A model generated the notes under the pieces. That model ran no database searches and was not told where the DNA came from. It saw nothing but the letters and a program-made list of their open reading frames with translations. From assembly GCA_030698805.1 (NCBI GenBank), contig JAUYMA010000009.1:1-64000 (forward strand): 64,000 nt of DNA, written 5' to 3'. A program made the translations under genes and the position numbers. This stretch comes from Nanobdellota archaeon. GTDB lineage: Archaea; Nanobdellota; Nanobdellia; Pacearchaeales; GW2011-AR1. Positions 36,179 through 44,380 of the stretch are shown in pieces; positions within the stretch are counted from its first letter, which is position 1; each line of letters starts with the position of its first letter.

Positions 36179-36730
36179 ATGATCGTTGGAATAACTGGGC
36201 CAATTGCTTCTGGAAAGAGTGTTTTGGCACAGATGTTAGTGGAAAAGGGGTTTATACGTTTAACTTTATCTGAGGAAGTCAGAGAAGAATTAAGAAAGAA
36301 GGGCGAGGAGATTGAAAGGGCAGCCCTACAAGATCTTGGCAATGAAATGAGGGCCAAGCATGGCAATGGCTTTTGGGCCAAGAGATTAATTGCTAAAATG
36401 TCTTCTGGAAAGAATTATGTGGTTGAGGGAATTAGAAATCCCGGAGAAGTAGAAGAATTTAGAAAATTAAGAAATTTTGTTCTTATCGGAGTAAATGCTC
36501 CTATAGAAAGAAGAATTGAATGGATAAAAGCGCGCAATAAAGACAGCGATCCTAAGAATATCTCCGGAATAAAAACGATTGATGCAAGAGACAGGGGCGT
36601 AGGAGAAAAAGAACACGGTCAGCAGACCTCTGCCTGCTTTGACTTGGCAGACGATTACATAGTTAATAATACTGATCTTGAAGATCTGCGGGCAAAAGCT
36701 TTGGAATTAGTACAACAGTTAATTGGATAG
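36179..36730 (+). CDS. P-loop nucleoside/dephospho-CoA kinase-like protein
   Basis: 183 aa. 'MIVGITGPIASGKSVLAQ' is a Walker A loop at the N-terminus, 'VVEGIRNPGEVEEF' fits the substrate-binding region and 'RRIEWIKARNKDSDP' the lid with Arg residues. This matches the archaeal AAA/NMP-kinase-like group annotated near dephospho-CoA kinase or dCMP kinase (COG0237-like). The phosphate acceptor cannot be decided from sequence alone. Confidence 0.7.
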   Translation: MIVGITGPIASGKSVLAQMLVEKGFIRLTLSEEVREELRKKGEEIERAALQDLGNEMRAKHGNGFWAKRLIAKMSSGKNYVVEGIRNPGEVEEFRKLRNFVLIGVNAPIERRIEWIKARNKDSDPKNISGIKTIDARDRGVGEKEHGQQTSACFDLADDYIVNNTDLEDLRAKALELVQQLIG

Positions 36731-36807
36731 AAAAAGTACTTGCAGCTAGTGGAGACATAGTTTTTTAAAGATTTTTTATATTGGAATAGGACTTTGGTAC
36801 GGCCAAC

Positions 36808-37884
36808 ATGAATGAATTACTTGATAAATTACGTACAATTACTTCTTTACAGGAGTCTAACACTGGCCAGGATTTGGTTATCGCAGACACTTCGGGCCTT
36901 TTAAGTCAAGGAACTAGGGATTTTGATAACTTCATTTCTCGACGTTATGGGGCTGCAAAACAACCTGTTATTCTTCTGCCTTTTTCGGTGGAAGCTGAGA
37001 TGCATGCTCATCCAAATTCTGGCGACCGCATGGCTTATAGAGTACAAAGACTTCAAAGAAAACACATGGCTATCCCTATTGATGTTAAGGATCAGGCCAG
37101 ATCGTCTGAGTTCCTCCATCATGAGCTTTCTTTTGTTCTTCCTGCCATTTCTCTTATTACTACTAAATCCATTCTTGACAGTGTCATTAATGTTTTTTGC
37201 CCTACTTTCTTCGCTGATTTTGCCTCTGCAATCTATCAAGCAGCAGTTGTTACCCCTCACAGTCCTGAAGAAAATTGTTTAACTCCTCGTGTGGAAGCTA
37301 CTGTTGATGAACTAAATGGGTTAATTGCAAGATACCCCTGTCTCCCTTCTCGACCGCATGGCATAACTGTTGGGGAGCCCCTTACGCGCCAGTATGATTC
37401 TTTGGATTATCTTATTTTCTTAAAACAAATTCTCTTGGATAAATATGAGGAAACTTTCAAAAATAATTTAGAGCTTATCAATGCAGATTTAAATGGGGAA
37501 TCTATTGATTTTACTAAACTTAACACTTGGAGGAGAGGAGAACGCTTTCGCGGAAGTTATTCTGCCGATTTGAGAAAGACTTATAATCGCTTTGTCAAAA
37601 ATATGTTTTCTTACCTTTTATACATGGGTTTACAGCAACGCTTGCTTGGAAAATCTCAAGAGAGTGTTAAAGGTTTTATTGCTGATTGCTATCATCACCG
37701 TTTTGGCCCTCCTTCCGACACTGATTGTGAAGTTGCTGCAGTGTATGCCTATCCGCTGCGACAGATTGCTGCACGCCTTCCTAAAAGAAGACTGGAAGAT
37801 TTTAGCGGCATTCGGATACTTACTAGGGATACAGATATTATACAGCTAGTAGAGCTCCGCAGGGATTATGTAAAAGGAAGATAA
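36808..37884 (+). CDS. PIN-like domain protein with a large internal insertion
   Basis: 358 aa. PIN nuclease acidic positions appear at both ends: 'LVIADTSGLL' (Asp27), 'PFSVEAEM' (Glu), then near the C-terminus 'SDTDCEVAAVYAYP' and 'ILTRDTDII'. About 190 helical residues separate the first and second halves, far more than in VapC toxins (~130 aa). A metal-dependent RNase function is inferred. No antitoxin gene is beside it. Codon use is more GC-mixed and C-rich than its neighbours, a possible sign of transfer. Confidence 0.55.
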   Translation: MNELLDKLRTITSLQESNTGQDLVIADTSGLLSQGTRDFDNFISRRYGAAKQPVILLPFSVEAEMHAHPNSGDRMAYRVQRLQRKHMAIPIDVKDQARSSEFLHHELSFVLPAISLITTKSILDSVINVFCPTFFADFASAIYQAAVVTPHSPEENCLTPRVEATVDELNGLIARYPCLPSRPHGITVGEPLTRQYDSLDYLIFLKQILLDKYEETFKNNLELINADLNGESIDFTKLNTWRRGERFRGSYSADLRKTYNRFVKNMFSYLLYMGLQQRLLGKSQESVKGFIADCYHHRFGPPSDTDCEVAAVYAYPLRQIAARLPKRRLEDFSGIRILTRDTDIIQLVELRRDYVKGR

Positions 37885-37948
37885 AATTCTTATTATCTTG
37901 CTTTTCTTCGGTCCAAAGGTTTAATAATCAATTTTTTTTGTTTCTCTG

Positions 37949-38611
37949 ATGTGCTACACTCCTTTTATTTCAGCCTTTACAGCAATTATAGAATGGGTGC
38001 TAGCTTTGATACTCATTGCATTTTATAGAAAATCTTGCCTTACTCCTTTTTTTGCGGTGCTTCTTTTTCTTTTGGGGCTTTATCAAGCAAGCGAGTATTT
38101 TCTTTGCATGACTGAGAGGCTAATATGGGTTAATATTGGATTTATTGCTTATTCTTTCTTGCCCGCCATAGGCTTACATAGCGTATTGCATTATTATAAT
38201 TTAAAGAGAAATATTCTACTATTGTATATGATTCCTGTAATTTACACTGCATTTTCACTTCTTCAACCTAATTTTGTCGTCTCTGGAACTTGTATGCCTG
38301 TTTTTGTGCAAGCTGTCACAACTTTATCACTCAACAGCCACATAGGATGGCCATATATGGTTTATTATGGGGGCTTTATTGGGGGGGCTTTGGCAGTTGT
38401 TTGGTATCGTTATTCTAAAATCCGAACTGCTTCTCAAAAGAAAATATCTTTGGCTTTAATCATAGGCATTCTATTGATGACTCTCCCAACCTATGCTTTA
38501 ATCATGGTATTGCCCAGCTTTGGCATTATGTTCCCTTCAGTATTATGCCATTTTGCTCTTCTTTTGGCCATATTTTTCTTCTGGGCAGCTTACTTGGACG
38601 CTAGAAGGTAG
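37949..38611 (+). CDS. Multi-pass membrane protein, ~7 transmembrane helices
   Basis: 220 aa with about seven hydrophobic helices (around 10-25, 32-50, 60-80, 88-110, 128-150, 168-188, 195-215). A short 'CMTERLIWVN' loop and Cys residues in loops are present. The arrangement resembles DUF6629-type bacterial membrane proteins; that match is from memory and uncertain. No transporter motif is seen. It sits 30 bp upstream of the GTPase gene on the same strand. Confidence 0.5.
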   Translation: MCYTPFISAFTAIIEWVLALILIAFYRKSCLTPFFAVLLFLLGLYQASEYFLCMTERLIWVNIGFIAYSFLPAIGLHSVLHYYNLKRNILLLYMIPVIYTAFSLLQPNFVVSGTCMPVFVQAVTTLSLNSHIGWPYMVYYGGFIGGALAVVWYRYSKIRTASQKKISLALIIGILLMTLPTYALIMVLPSFGIMFPSVLCHFALLLAIFFFWAAYLDARR

Positions 38612-38641
38612 TTTTATAATCTCTTTTTACCAGTTTTTTTT

Positions 38642-39817
38642 ATGTTAGTAGGTATCGTGGGCAGACCTAATTCAGGCAAAAGCACTTTTTTCAAAGCAGC
38701 AACGCTTGCAGATGTTCTTATTGCCAGTTATCCTTTTGCAACTATAAAACCTAATCATGCTATTGCTTATGTAAAGATAAAAGATCTTGCTGCTGAATTT
38801 GGAAAAATAAGCAATCCTCGAGAGGGGTATGTCAAGGCAGGATGGAGATTTGTGCCTTTTGAATTGATGGATGTAGCTGGACTTGTTGAAGGCGCGAGTG
38901 AGGGAAGAGGATTGGGCAACGAGTTTTTGAGTGATTTGGCTAGTGCTGACGCATTTATCCATGTTGTTGACATGTCTGGAGATTTTGATGGTGAGGGAAA
39001 ACCTGCTAAGAATTATTATCCGGGACAGGACATAAGCATTATAGAAAAAGAATTGGACTTGTGGTATTTGGGGATATTCAAAAAAGCTTGGGGAACTCTT
39101 TCTAGAACTATTGAAATTCAGCACACTAATTTTGCAGATACTATTGCCAAGCAATTTTCAGGCTTAAAAGTCACAGGAGAAGATGTTAAGCATATCATTC
39201 TTAAGTCTGGATTAGACCCTGAAAAACCTGTTAAATGGACTGCCGATGATCTGGCTAATTTTGCGCGTATGCTTCGGAAATATACCAAGCCAATGATAAT
39301 TGCAGCTAATAAAGTAGACACTCCTAATGGGCCCGAGAATTTCAAGAAAATTAAAAGCGAATTTGATTATCCTATTGTTGCATGTTTTGCGGATGGGGAA
39401 TTGAGCCTAAGACAGGCAGATAAGCATGGGTTGATTAATTATATTCCTGGCGAAGGAGATTTTGAAGCCAAGGGAGATCTAAACGACAAGCAGAAAGAAG
39501 CTCTGGAAAAAATAAGAGATGTGATGAAAGAATTCGGATCTACAGGCGTTCAAGAAGTCTTGGATAAAGTCGTTTTTGATGTCCTGAAATATGCAGCCAT
39601 TTATCCTGCAGGAGCTAAATTGAGCGATAGCAAGGGAAATGTTCTTCCTGACTGCTTTTTAATGCCTCCCTCCTCCACAGCATTGGATTTCGCTTTTAGG
39701 TTGCATAGCGATATTGGAAAGAATTTTGTTAAAGCAGTTCATATCAAAACAAAGCAAGCAGTCGGGAAAGACTATATTCTGAAGAATGGTGATGGTCTTG
39801 AGATCATGACAAAATAA
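38642..39817 (+). CDS. OBG/YchF-like GTPase with C-terminal TGS domain
   Basis: 391 aa. G1 'GRPNSGKST', G3 'DVAGLVEGASEGRGLGN', G4 'NKVD' and a C-terminal TGS domain ('ALDFAFRLHSDIGKNFVKAVH') define the archaeal MJ1332-like branch of the YchF/OBG family. An internal helical insertion lies between G3 and G4. Family members bind ribosomes and use ATP or GTP. A widely conserved core gene; the start is the first ATG after a T-rich leader. Confidence 0.9.
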   Translation: MLVGIVGRPNSGKSTFFKAATLADVLIASYPFATIKPNHAIAYVKIKDLAAEFGKISNPREGYVKAGWRFVPFELMDVAGLVEGASEGRGLGNEFLSDLASADAFIHVVDMSGDFDGEGKPAKNYYPGQDISIIEKELDLWYLGIFKKAWGTLSRTIEIQHTNFADTIAKQFSGLKVTGEDVKHIILKSGLDPEKPVKWTADDLANFARMLRKYTKPMIIAANKVDTPNGPENFKKIKSEFDYPIVACFADGELSLRQADKHGLINYIPGEGDFEAKGDLNDKQKEALEKIRDVMKEFGSTGVQEVLDKVVFDVLKYAAIYPAGAKLSDSKGNVLPDCFLMPPSSTALDFAFRLHSDIGKNFVKAVHIKTKQAVGKDYILKNGDGLEIMTK

Positions 39818-40008
39818 GTGTTAACTATAAGGGTTAACCCCTGTTACATAAAATAGAGAATTCTTTTCTCTTGGCAAAGTCCAGTTCTTGAAGAAGTTCC
39901 TATAGAAGATGAGAGAAGATTATGAGTGCAAAAATCTTGAATTTTACCATCGGTGTTTAGTGAAAAATATACGGAAAGGTTTAAATTCGTTTTATTTTAT
40001 AAATTATC

Positions 40009-40440
40009 ATGAGAATTGATTATAATTCTGAAAAGGGAATTGTTTCTTCTGTTAGAAAAGGATTATTGGGATTGCTTGGGGCAGCAATGGTTGTTTCTGC
40101 TTCTGAGCCAATGCTACAAATTTCTTCCACTACTGTGCAAACTTCTACAGGCCCAAAACCTGGAGTTTCTTTAGTTTGGAGCGATAGTATGTATGTAACT
40201 AATAATATTGCAGTTACTAATGGGAATAATGTTGTAACTAATCAAGAAGTCAGACAAGTTCAGTCTAATATTACCGATACTAACAAACTTTATACCCTTC
40301 AATCTAGAACAAATCTCTTAACAGGAAGATGGGGCGATGTATCTTCCTTGCCTGGAAATGGGTATCAGATGAGTACTAAGCAAGTTTCAGATGGGGCTAA
40401 ATTTTATAGAATAGTCGCCACGCCTGTAAGTTCACCATGA
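40009..40440 (+). CDS. Small exported protein with a bacterial-style 'LQSRTNL..W' motif
   Basis: 143 aa with a signal-like hydrophobic stretch (~20-38, ending ASEP). The C-terminal half reads 'LYTLQSRTNLLTGRWGDV', then 'LPGNGYQM' and 'AKFYRIVATP', a pattern I associate with extracellular domains of Verrucomicrobia and Planctomycetes (Y-x-L-Q-x-S/R-T-N-L ... FYR). A TTTAAATT box at ~39978 and a 4-nt overlap with the next gene make it the first gene of a two-gene operon. Function unknown. Confidence 0.55.
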   Translation: MRIDYNSEKGIVSSVRKGLLGLLGAAMVVSASEPMLQISSTTVQTSTGPKPGVSLVWSDSMYVTNNIAVTNGNNVVTNQEVRQVQSNITDTNKLYTLQSRTNLLTGRWGDVSSLPGNGYQMSTKQVSDGAKFYRIVATPVSSP

Positions 40441-41777
40441 AATCAAAATATTTTATTTATTCAACCTTAGCACTATTTTTTATCAGTTTTAGCTTGATAA
40501 ATGCAGCAGCGGAAGAATTTAGCATAGAGTTGATAAGTCCTACACCTGCCGATAATTCTGTTTTGAATATAAGTAATGAGTTTACAATTGCTTTTAATAC
40601 GAGTTTAAACCCTGTAAATGTAAGTATGACAATCGAAGATTCCAGCGGGAATCCCACTTCTTATGATTTGTTGAACGTTAACACGCCATATATGGCCAAC
40701 TTCACTCTTCCTTTAGGCAGTTATTATTATTGGGTCAGTGCAGATAATAATGGAAGTGTTAACATGACTGAAGCTAGGAGAATTACAACAGATGCTTATG
40801 AACTAATAGTTGAGCAGTCAATTAACGATCCAAATGCCATAGATAATGATTCTTTTATTAATAATGCCACTTTCAATACTAAATATATCAAGGCATCTAC
40901 AAACCTTGTTTCAGATTATCTTGTTGAGATATTTAATTCTTCCAATAACCTAATAGCTAATTTCGAAACTGCTGGCAAGTCTGAGTTTATTGTAAAAATT
41001 AAAGATATGGGATTGGCTGACGGGCAATATTCTTATTATGTTTTTGCAAATTATTCAAGTATAAAGAATATAACTTCTGAGCTTAGGAATTTTTCAATAG
41101 ACACAGCAATTCCTGCCGCGGAAAATATGAGCCTTTCATTATCCTTGCCTTTCAGCATGAACAATGATGAATCTAAGACTATTCAGTTCAACAGTTCCTT
41201 TAATGACCTTCCTGTTAACTTAACTTTTTCAACATGGAATGCAAATACTAATCAGGTAATATCTAGCTTTTTGGTTAATGGGGGCACAATTCTACCTTTG
41301 GATATAACTGTTCCAAGCGGACTTCCAGTTGCAACTTATAATTTATCTGTAAGTCTGAGGGATGCAGCCGGCAATTCAAAGGCTTATGATTTAGGTTCAT
41401 TTAGTATTAATGAGGCCCCTTCGCCGCCTGCTAATCCAGGTAATAGCGGATCTCCTGGTGGAAGCGCCCCTCTCCCGGTTGTAGAGTCTCCAAACGTAAT
41501 TTTAAACAATACTAATTTAACGGATCTTAACTTTCCTTTAGGGAATTTAAGCGATATCAATGAAACTGGAAACAGCACTATTCAAAATAAAACAGACAAT
41601 AAGAATTTCTTTAATGCAATAACTGGTGCAGTTACAGGAGTCTTCCAAAATAGGTCCTTTGTTGTTATTATAGTTGTTCTTGTTATCTTAGTATTGGCCT
41701 GGATATTTTCAGGATTTTTGGTTCCAGCAGAAGAGAAGAAGAATATTAAGGAAGAGAAAATTTCTAAAGATAATTAA
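40437..41777 (+). CDS. Surface protein with Ig-like domains and C-terminal anchor
   Basis: 446 aa. Signal peptide (~1-25, ...SLINAAAE), three or four Ig-like beta domains with dense N-x-S/T sequons ('LISPTPADNSVLNISNEF', 'GSYYYWVSADNNGS'), a Pro/Gly/Ser linker (~325-345), then a transmembrane helix (~405-427) and acidic/basic tail. This is the same architectural type as the proteins at 394-8245. It overlaps the preceding exported protein gene by 4 nt, suggesting a joint surface complex. Confidence 0.65.
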   Translation: MKSKYFIYSTLALFFISFSLINAAAEEFSIELISPTPADNSVLNISNEFTIAFNTSLNPVNVSMTIEDSSGNPTSYDLLNVNTPYMANFTLPLGSYYYWVSADNNGSVNMTEARRITTDAYELIVEQSINDPNAIDNDSFINNATFNTKYIKASTNLVSDYLVEIFNSSNNLIANFETAGKSEFIVKIKDMGLADGQYSYYVFANYSSIKNITSELRNFSIDTAIPAAENMSLSLSLPFSMNNDESKTIQFNSSFNDLPVNLTFSTWNANTNQVISSFLVNGGTILPLDITVPSGLPVATYNLSVSLRDAAGNSKAYDLGSFSINEAPSPPANPGNSGSPGGSAPLPVVESPNVILNNTNLTDLNFPLGNLSDINETGNSTIQNKTDNKNFFNAITGAVTGVFQNRSFVVIIVVLVILVLAWIFSGFLVPAEEKKNIKEEKISKDN

Positions 41778-41807
41778 TATTATAAATAGAAGTCTACTAT
41801 CAATATA

Positions 41808-42026
41808 ATGGAAGTTGTTGTTAAAGCACGTTTTAACTCTTCAAAAGAGAGGGTGGAGAACTTTGGAAGGAATAGATATGTCATGTATCTTACCTTCGAG
41901 GAGGATGAAGATTCTATCATTGTGATAAAATCTTTTCTTTCGCGTTACATGGGCGTTCCTGAGAAAAGTATTGAGCTAAAAAATAGGAATTCTGTTACCG
42001 GAGATTTTGTTTTTGCAGTGAATTGA
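41808..42026 (+). CDS. DUF167-like protein, divergent copy
   Basis: 72 aa. The pattern 'VVVKARFNSSKERVENFG', 'DSIIVIKSFLSRYMGVPEKSIELKNRNS' parallels DUF167/YggU (strand, then helix, then 'GVPxxxIxLxxGxxSRxK'). The terminal SR-K motif is degraded. It lies 3 bp before a better DUF167 member, so the two are a tandem duplicate pair. Confidence 0.55.
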   Translation: MEVVVKARFNSSKERVENFGRNRYVMYLTFEEDEDSIIVIKSFLSRYMGVPEKSIELKNRNSVTGDFVFAVN

Positions 42027-42029
42027 TGC

Positions 42030-42245
42030 ATGAAGATAAAAGTTAAGGTAAAACCTAATTCAGATTGCAATTGCTTGATTAAAGTCGTCGATGGAGAATA
42101 TTCTGCACAGGTAAAGGAGCCTGCTGAGAGTTGCAAAGCCAATACAGCTCTTATTAGGTTATTGTGCAGGGAGTTTAAGGTTAATTTTAAAAAAATAAAG
42201 ATAAAGAATCCGACTTCTAGGCATAAGGTTATAGAGATAGATTAA
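42030..42245 (+). CDS. DUF167 (YggU) family protein
   Basis: 71 aa. 'KIKVKVKPNSDCNCL', 'YSAQVKEPAESCKANTALIRLLCREF' and the closing 'IKIKNPTSRHKVIEI' match DUF167: V-x-V-P-x-A/S, KANxxLIxxL and SRxK. It is a small alpha/beta protein found in all domains; function unknown. It sits directly after a divergent relative and before a short membrane gene. Confidence 0.8.
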   Translation: MKIKVKVKPNSDCNCLIKVVDGEYSAQVKEPAESCKANTALIRLLCREFKVNFKKIKIKNPTSRHKVIEID

Positions 42246-42311
42246 AAGCAATTGTTACTATTATATAGTAACAATTGAAAGATTTAAATAGCAAAATTAA
42301 TAGTTAGAAAT

Positions 42312-42524
42312 ATGAAAAATCATCGGCTTAGAAGCACAACAAAGGAAGATGAAAAAGATAGAGTCTTCGCTGAGCTTAGCGTTGCAAGCCATAGGAAGAG
42401 AAGAAACAGAGAGTTTTATGTTAACCTTTTACTTTCTTTGACAATGGTAGTTGCATCTCTACAAGCTTTTATAGTCATGGGAAGGAGAGTTATTTCTTCT
42501 GCATTAAGCTATTTAAATCACTAG
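42312..42524 (+). CDS. Small single-pass membrane protein
   Basis: 70 aa. The first ~35 residues are very charged (Arg/Lys/Glu), followed by a hydrophobic helix (~41-62, 'LLLSLTMVVASLQAFIVM') and a short tail. No family is recognised. A TTTAAATAG box ~27 nt upstream supports a leaderless start. The basic side predicts an inside N-terminus. Confidence 0.45.
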   Translation: MKNHRLRSTTKEDEKDRVFAELSVASHRKRRNREFYVNLLLSLTMVVASLQAFIVMGRRVISSALSYLNH

Positions 42525-42561
42525 CGCAATGCTTAAAAACCCTCTTTATCTGAGTTAAATT

Positions 42562-43008
42562 ATGGTAAAATACAACATTTCTGAAAAAGGAAAGGCATGG
42601 AGAATAGAAAATCAAGATGAAGCTCTAGCTGGCAAGTCTATCGGAGATGAAATTGATGGCAAGGAATTATCTGCTGATCTTGAAGGCTATACTTTAAAGA
42701 TAACTGGAGGAAGTGATGCTGCAGGATTCCCTCTTTCTCAAGATGTTGAGGGAATAGGATTAAAGAAAGTCTTACTTACTGCGGGATGGGGAATGAGGGA
42801 CGCAGGCAATACTGGTTTAAGGCTAAGAAAGACTGTAAGAGGAAAGACAATTTCCAACACTACTGCTCAAATTAACTTAAATGTTGTTAAGGCCGGAAGC
42901 AAACCTTTAGCAGAAGTTTTTCCTGACCAGAATAAGCCTAAGGAAGAGCCTAAAAAAGAAGAAGCCTCGGCAAATGCAGAAGCTGCCTCTGTTGAAGCTA
43001 CTGCTTAA
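42562..43008 (+). CDS. rps6e: Ribosomal protein S6e
   Basis: 148 aa. The conserved S6e core ('AGKSIGDEIDG', 'LEGYTLKITGGSDAAGFPL', 'RLRKTVRGKTIS..TAQINLNVVK') is followed by a Pro/Lys/Glu/Ala-rich tail of ~35 residues. S6e lies in the small-subunit foot region. It is convergent with aIF2-gamma; in many archaea these two genes are adjacent as well, often on one strand. Confidence 0.95.
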   Translation: MVKYNISEKGKAWRIENQDEALAGKSIGDEIDGKELSADLEGYTLKITGGSDAAGFPLSQDVEGIGLKKVLLTAGWGMRDAGNTGLRLRKTVRGKTISNTTAQINLNVVKAGSKPLAEVFPDQNKPKEEPKKEEASANAEAASVEATA

Positions 43009-43084
43009 TTGTTTGCTACTCTTAGATTTTATTAAATTATCTCTACTCGATAATTTGATTCTTATTTAAAGATAGTCTACTAAA

Positions 43085-44266
43085 TCAAATAATCTCGCCG
43101 TATCCTATGAGGCGCCAGTGGTTATTGATATTTCTTGCAATTCCCAGATTTTCTCCTTTCTGAGGAACTATTGGGATTTTAAGAGAGAGCTCTATCTCAT
43201 CATTCTTGATTTTCTTGACAATTCCCACAGTCATTGAAGTATTGACACTAAGCATTAACATTTCAGAGGCTTTAATGGGATCTACTTTCATTTGGGTTCC
43301 TGTTCCAAATACTTCGGGGAAGAGTGCGAATTTTATTTTGATAGTAGTCGTTATTTCTGGCAATATGCCTGGAAGTGAACAAATACAGCCTGCTAGAGCA
43401 TCAGATTTTCCGATTGCAGGGTCTAAGGAAGTTTCAATTGACATGCTGCCCCCAGGAGTTAATAGGGCTACTCTTCTTGAACCCTTAAAGAGATTGACTA
43501 TTTTTGCTTTAACTGTTTTGTAATGGTATTGATTTGCCTCTTTTATTACCCTGCCAGGCTTTATTTCTATTTCATCACCGATTTTTAGGCAACCTTGTTT
43601 CAAGGTTCCTCCTAAAACTGTACCATTCATTTCCTTTGGGACTGTCCCCGGCTTATTAATATCAAAACTACGCGCAATAATAAAAATGGGATCTTTTGAA
43701 TTATCTCTTTTAGGCAGGGGAAGCTCGGCAATAGCCCTGTAAATTTCATCTAGATTTATTTCCTGCTGAGCAGAAACCGGAATTATTGTAACATTTTCAT
43801 ATCGATTTTTGAGCAATTCTTTAATTTCTTTATAATTCGCTTTTGCCTGTTCAGCGCTGATAAGGTCTATTTTATTTTGTACTACTATTAGGTTCTTTAC
43901 TTTTTTAGCTTGAAGGGCAATTAAGTGCTCTCTAGTTTGAGGTTTTATTCCTTCATTTGCAGCCACTACTAATATGGCTGCATCAATTATAGCAGCTCCT
44001 GAAAGCATTGTGGCCATAAGCATTTCATGCCCTGGCGAATCTATAAAGGAAACATGCAACACAGGCTCGCCTTTTTCTCTATTGTATGTATCTTTATCTT
44101 TGTATAAGGTTATATCTGCATAACCTAATTTTAGGGTAATTCCTCTTTTCAGTTCTTGAGAATGAGTATCTGCCCATTTACCACTTAGTTTTTGCAAAAG
44201 AGTGGTCTTACCATGGTCAATGTGACCGACTATCCCGACATTTATGGTTTCTAGCTCGCCTTTCAT
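43085..44266 (-). CDS. eif2g: Translation initiation factor aIF2 subunit gamma
   Basis: 393 aa. GTPase motifs G1 'GHIDHGKTTL', G2 'RGITLKLGYAD', G3 'DSPGHE', G4 'QNKID' precede two beta-barrel domains ('GTVLGGTLKQGCLKIGDEIEI'). This subunit binds GTP and initiator Met-tRNA and delivers it to the small ribosomal subunit. Length is normal. The KRGIT pattern and the specific domain ending distinguish it from EF-1A and SelB. Confidence 0.95.
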   Translation of the reverse strand: MKGELETINVGIVGHIDHGKTTLLQKLSGKWADTHSQELKRGITLKLGYADITLYKDKDTYNREKGEPVLHVSFIDSPGHEMLMATMLSGAAIIDAAILVVAANEGIKPQTREHLIALQAKKVKNLIVVQNKIDLISAEQAKANYKEIKELLKNRYENVTIIPVSAQQEINLDEIYRAIAELPLPKRDNSKDPIFIIARSFDINKPGTVPKEMNGTVLGGTLKQGCLKIGDEIEIKPGRVIKEANQYHYKTVKAKIVNLFKGSRRVALLTPGGSMSIETSLDPAIGKSDALAGCICSLPGILPEITTTIKIKFALFPEVFGTGTQMKVDPIKASEMLMLSVNTSMTVGIVKKIKNDEIELSLKIPIVPQKGENLGIARNINNHWRLIGYGEII

Positions 44267-44380
44267 TATTAATTCTAATTAACGACATTTTTAAAGGTTT
44301 ACGAAAGGACTTGCTTGCTATAAATTTTAATAAATAATTGAGAAGGCAATAAGATTTATAAAGAACGGGAAGATAATAAA

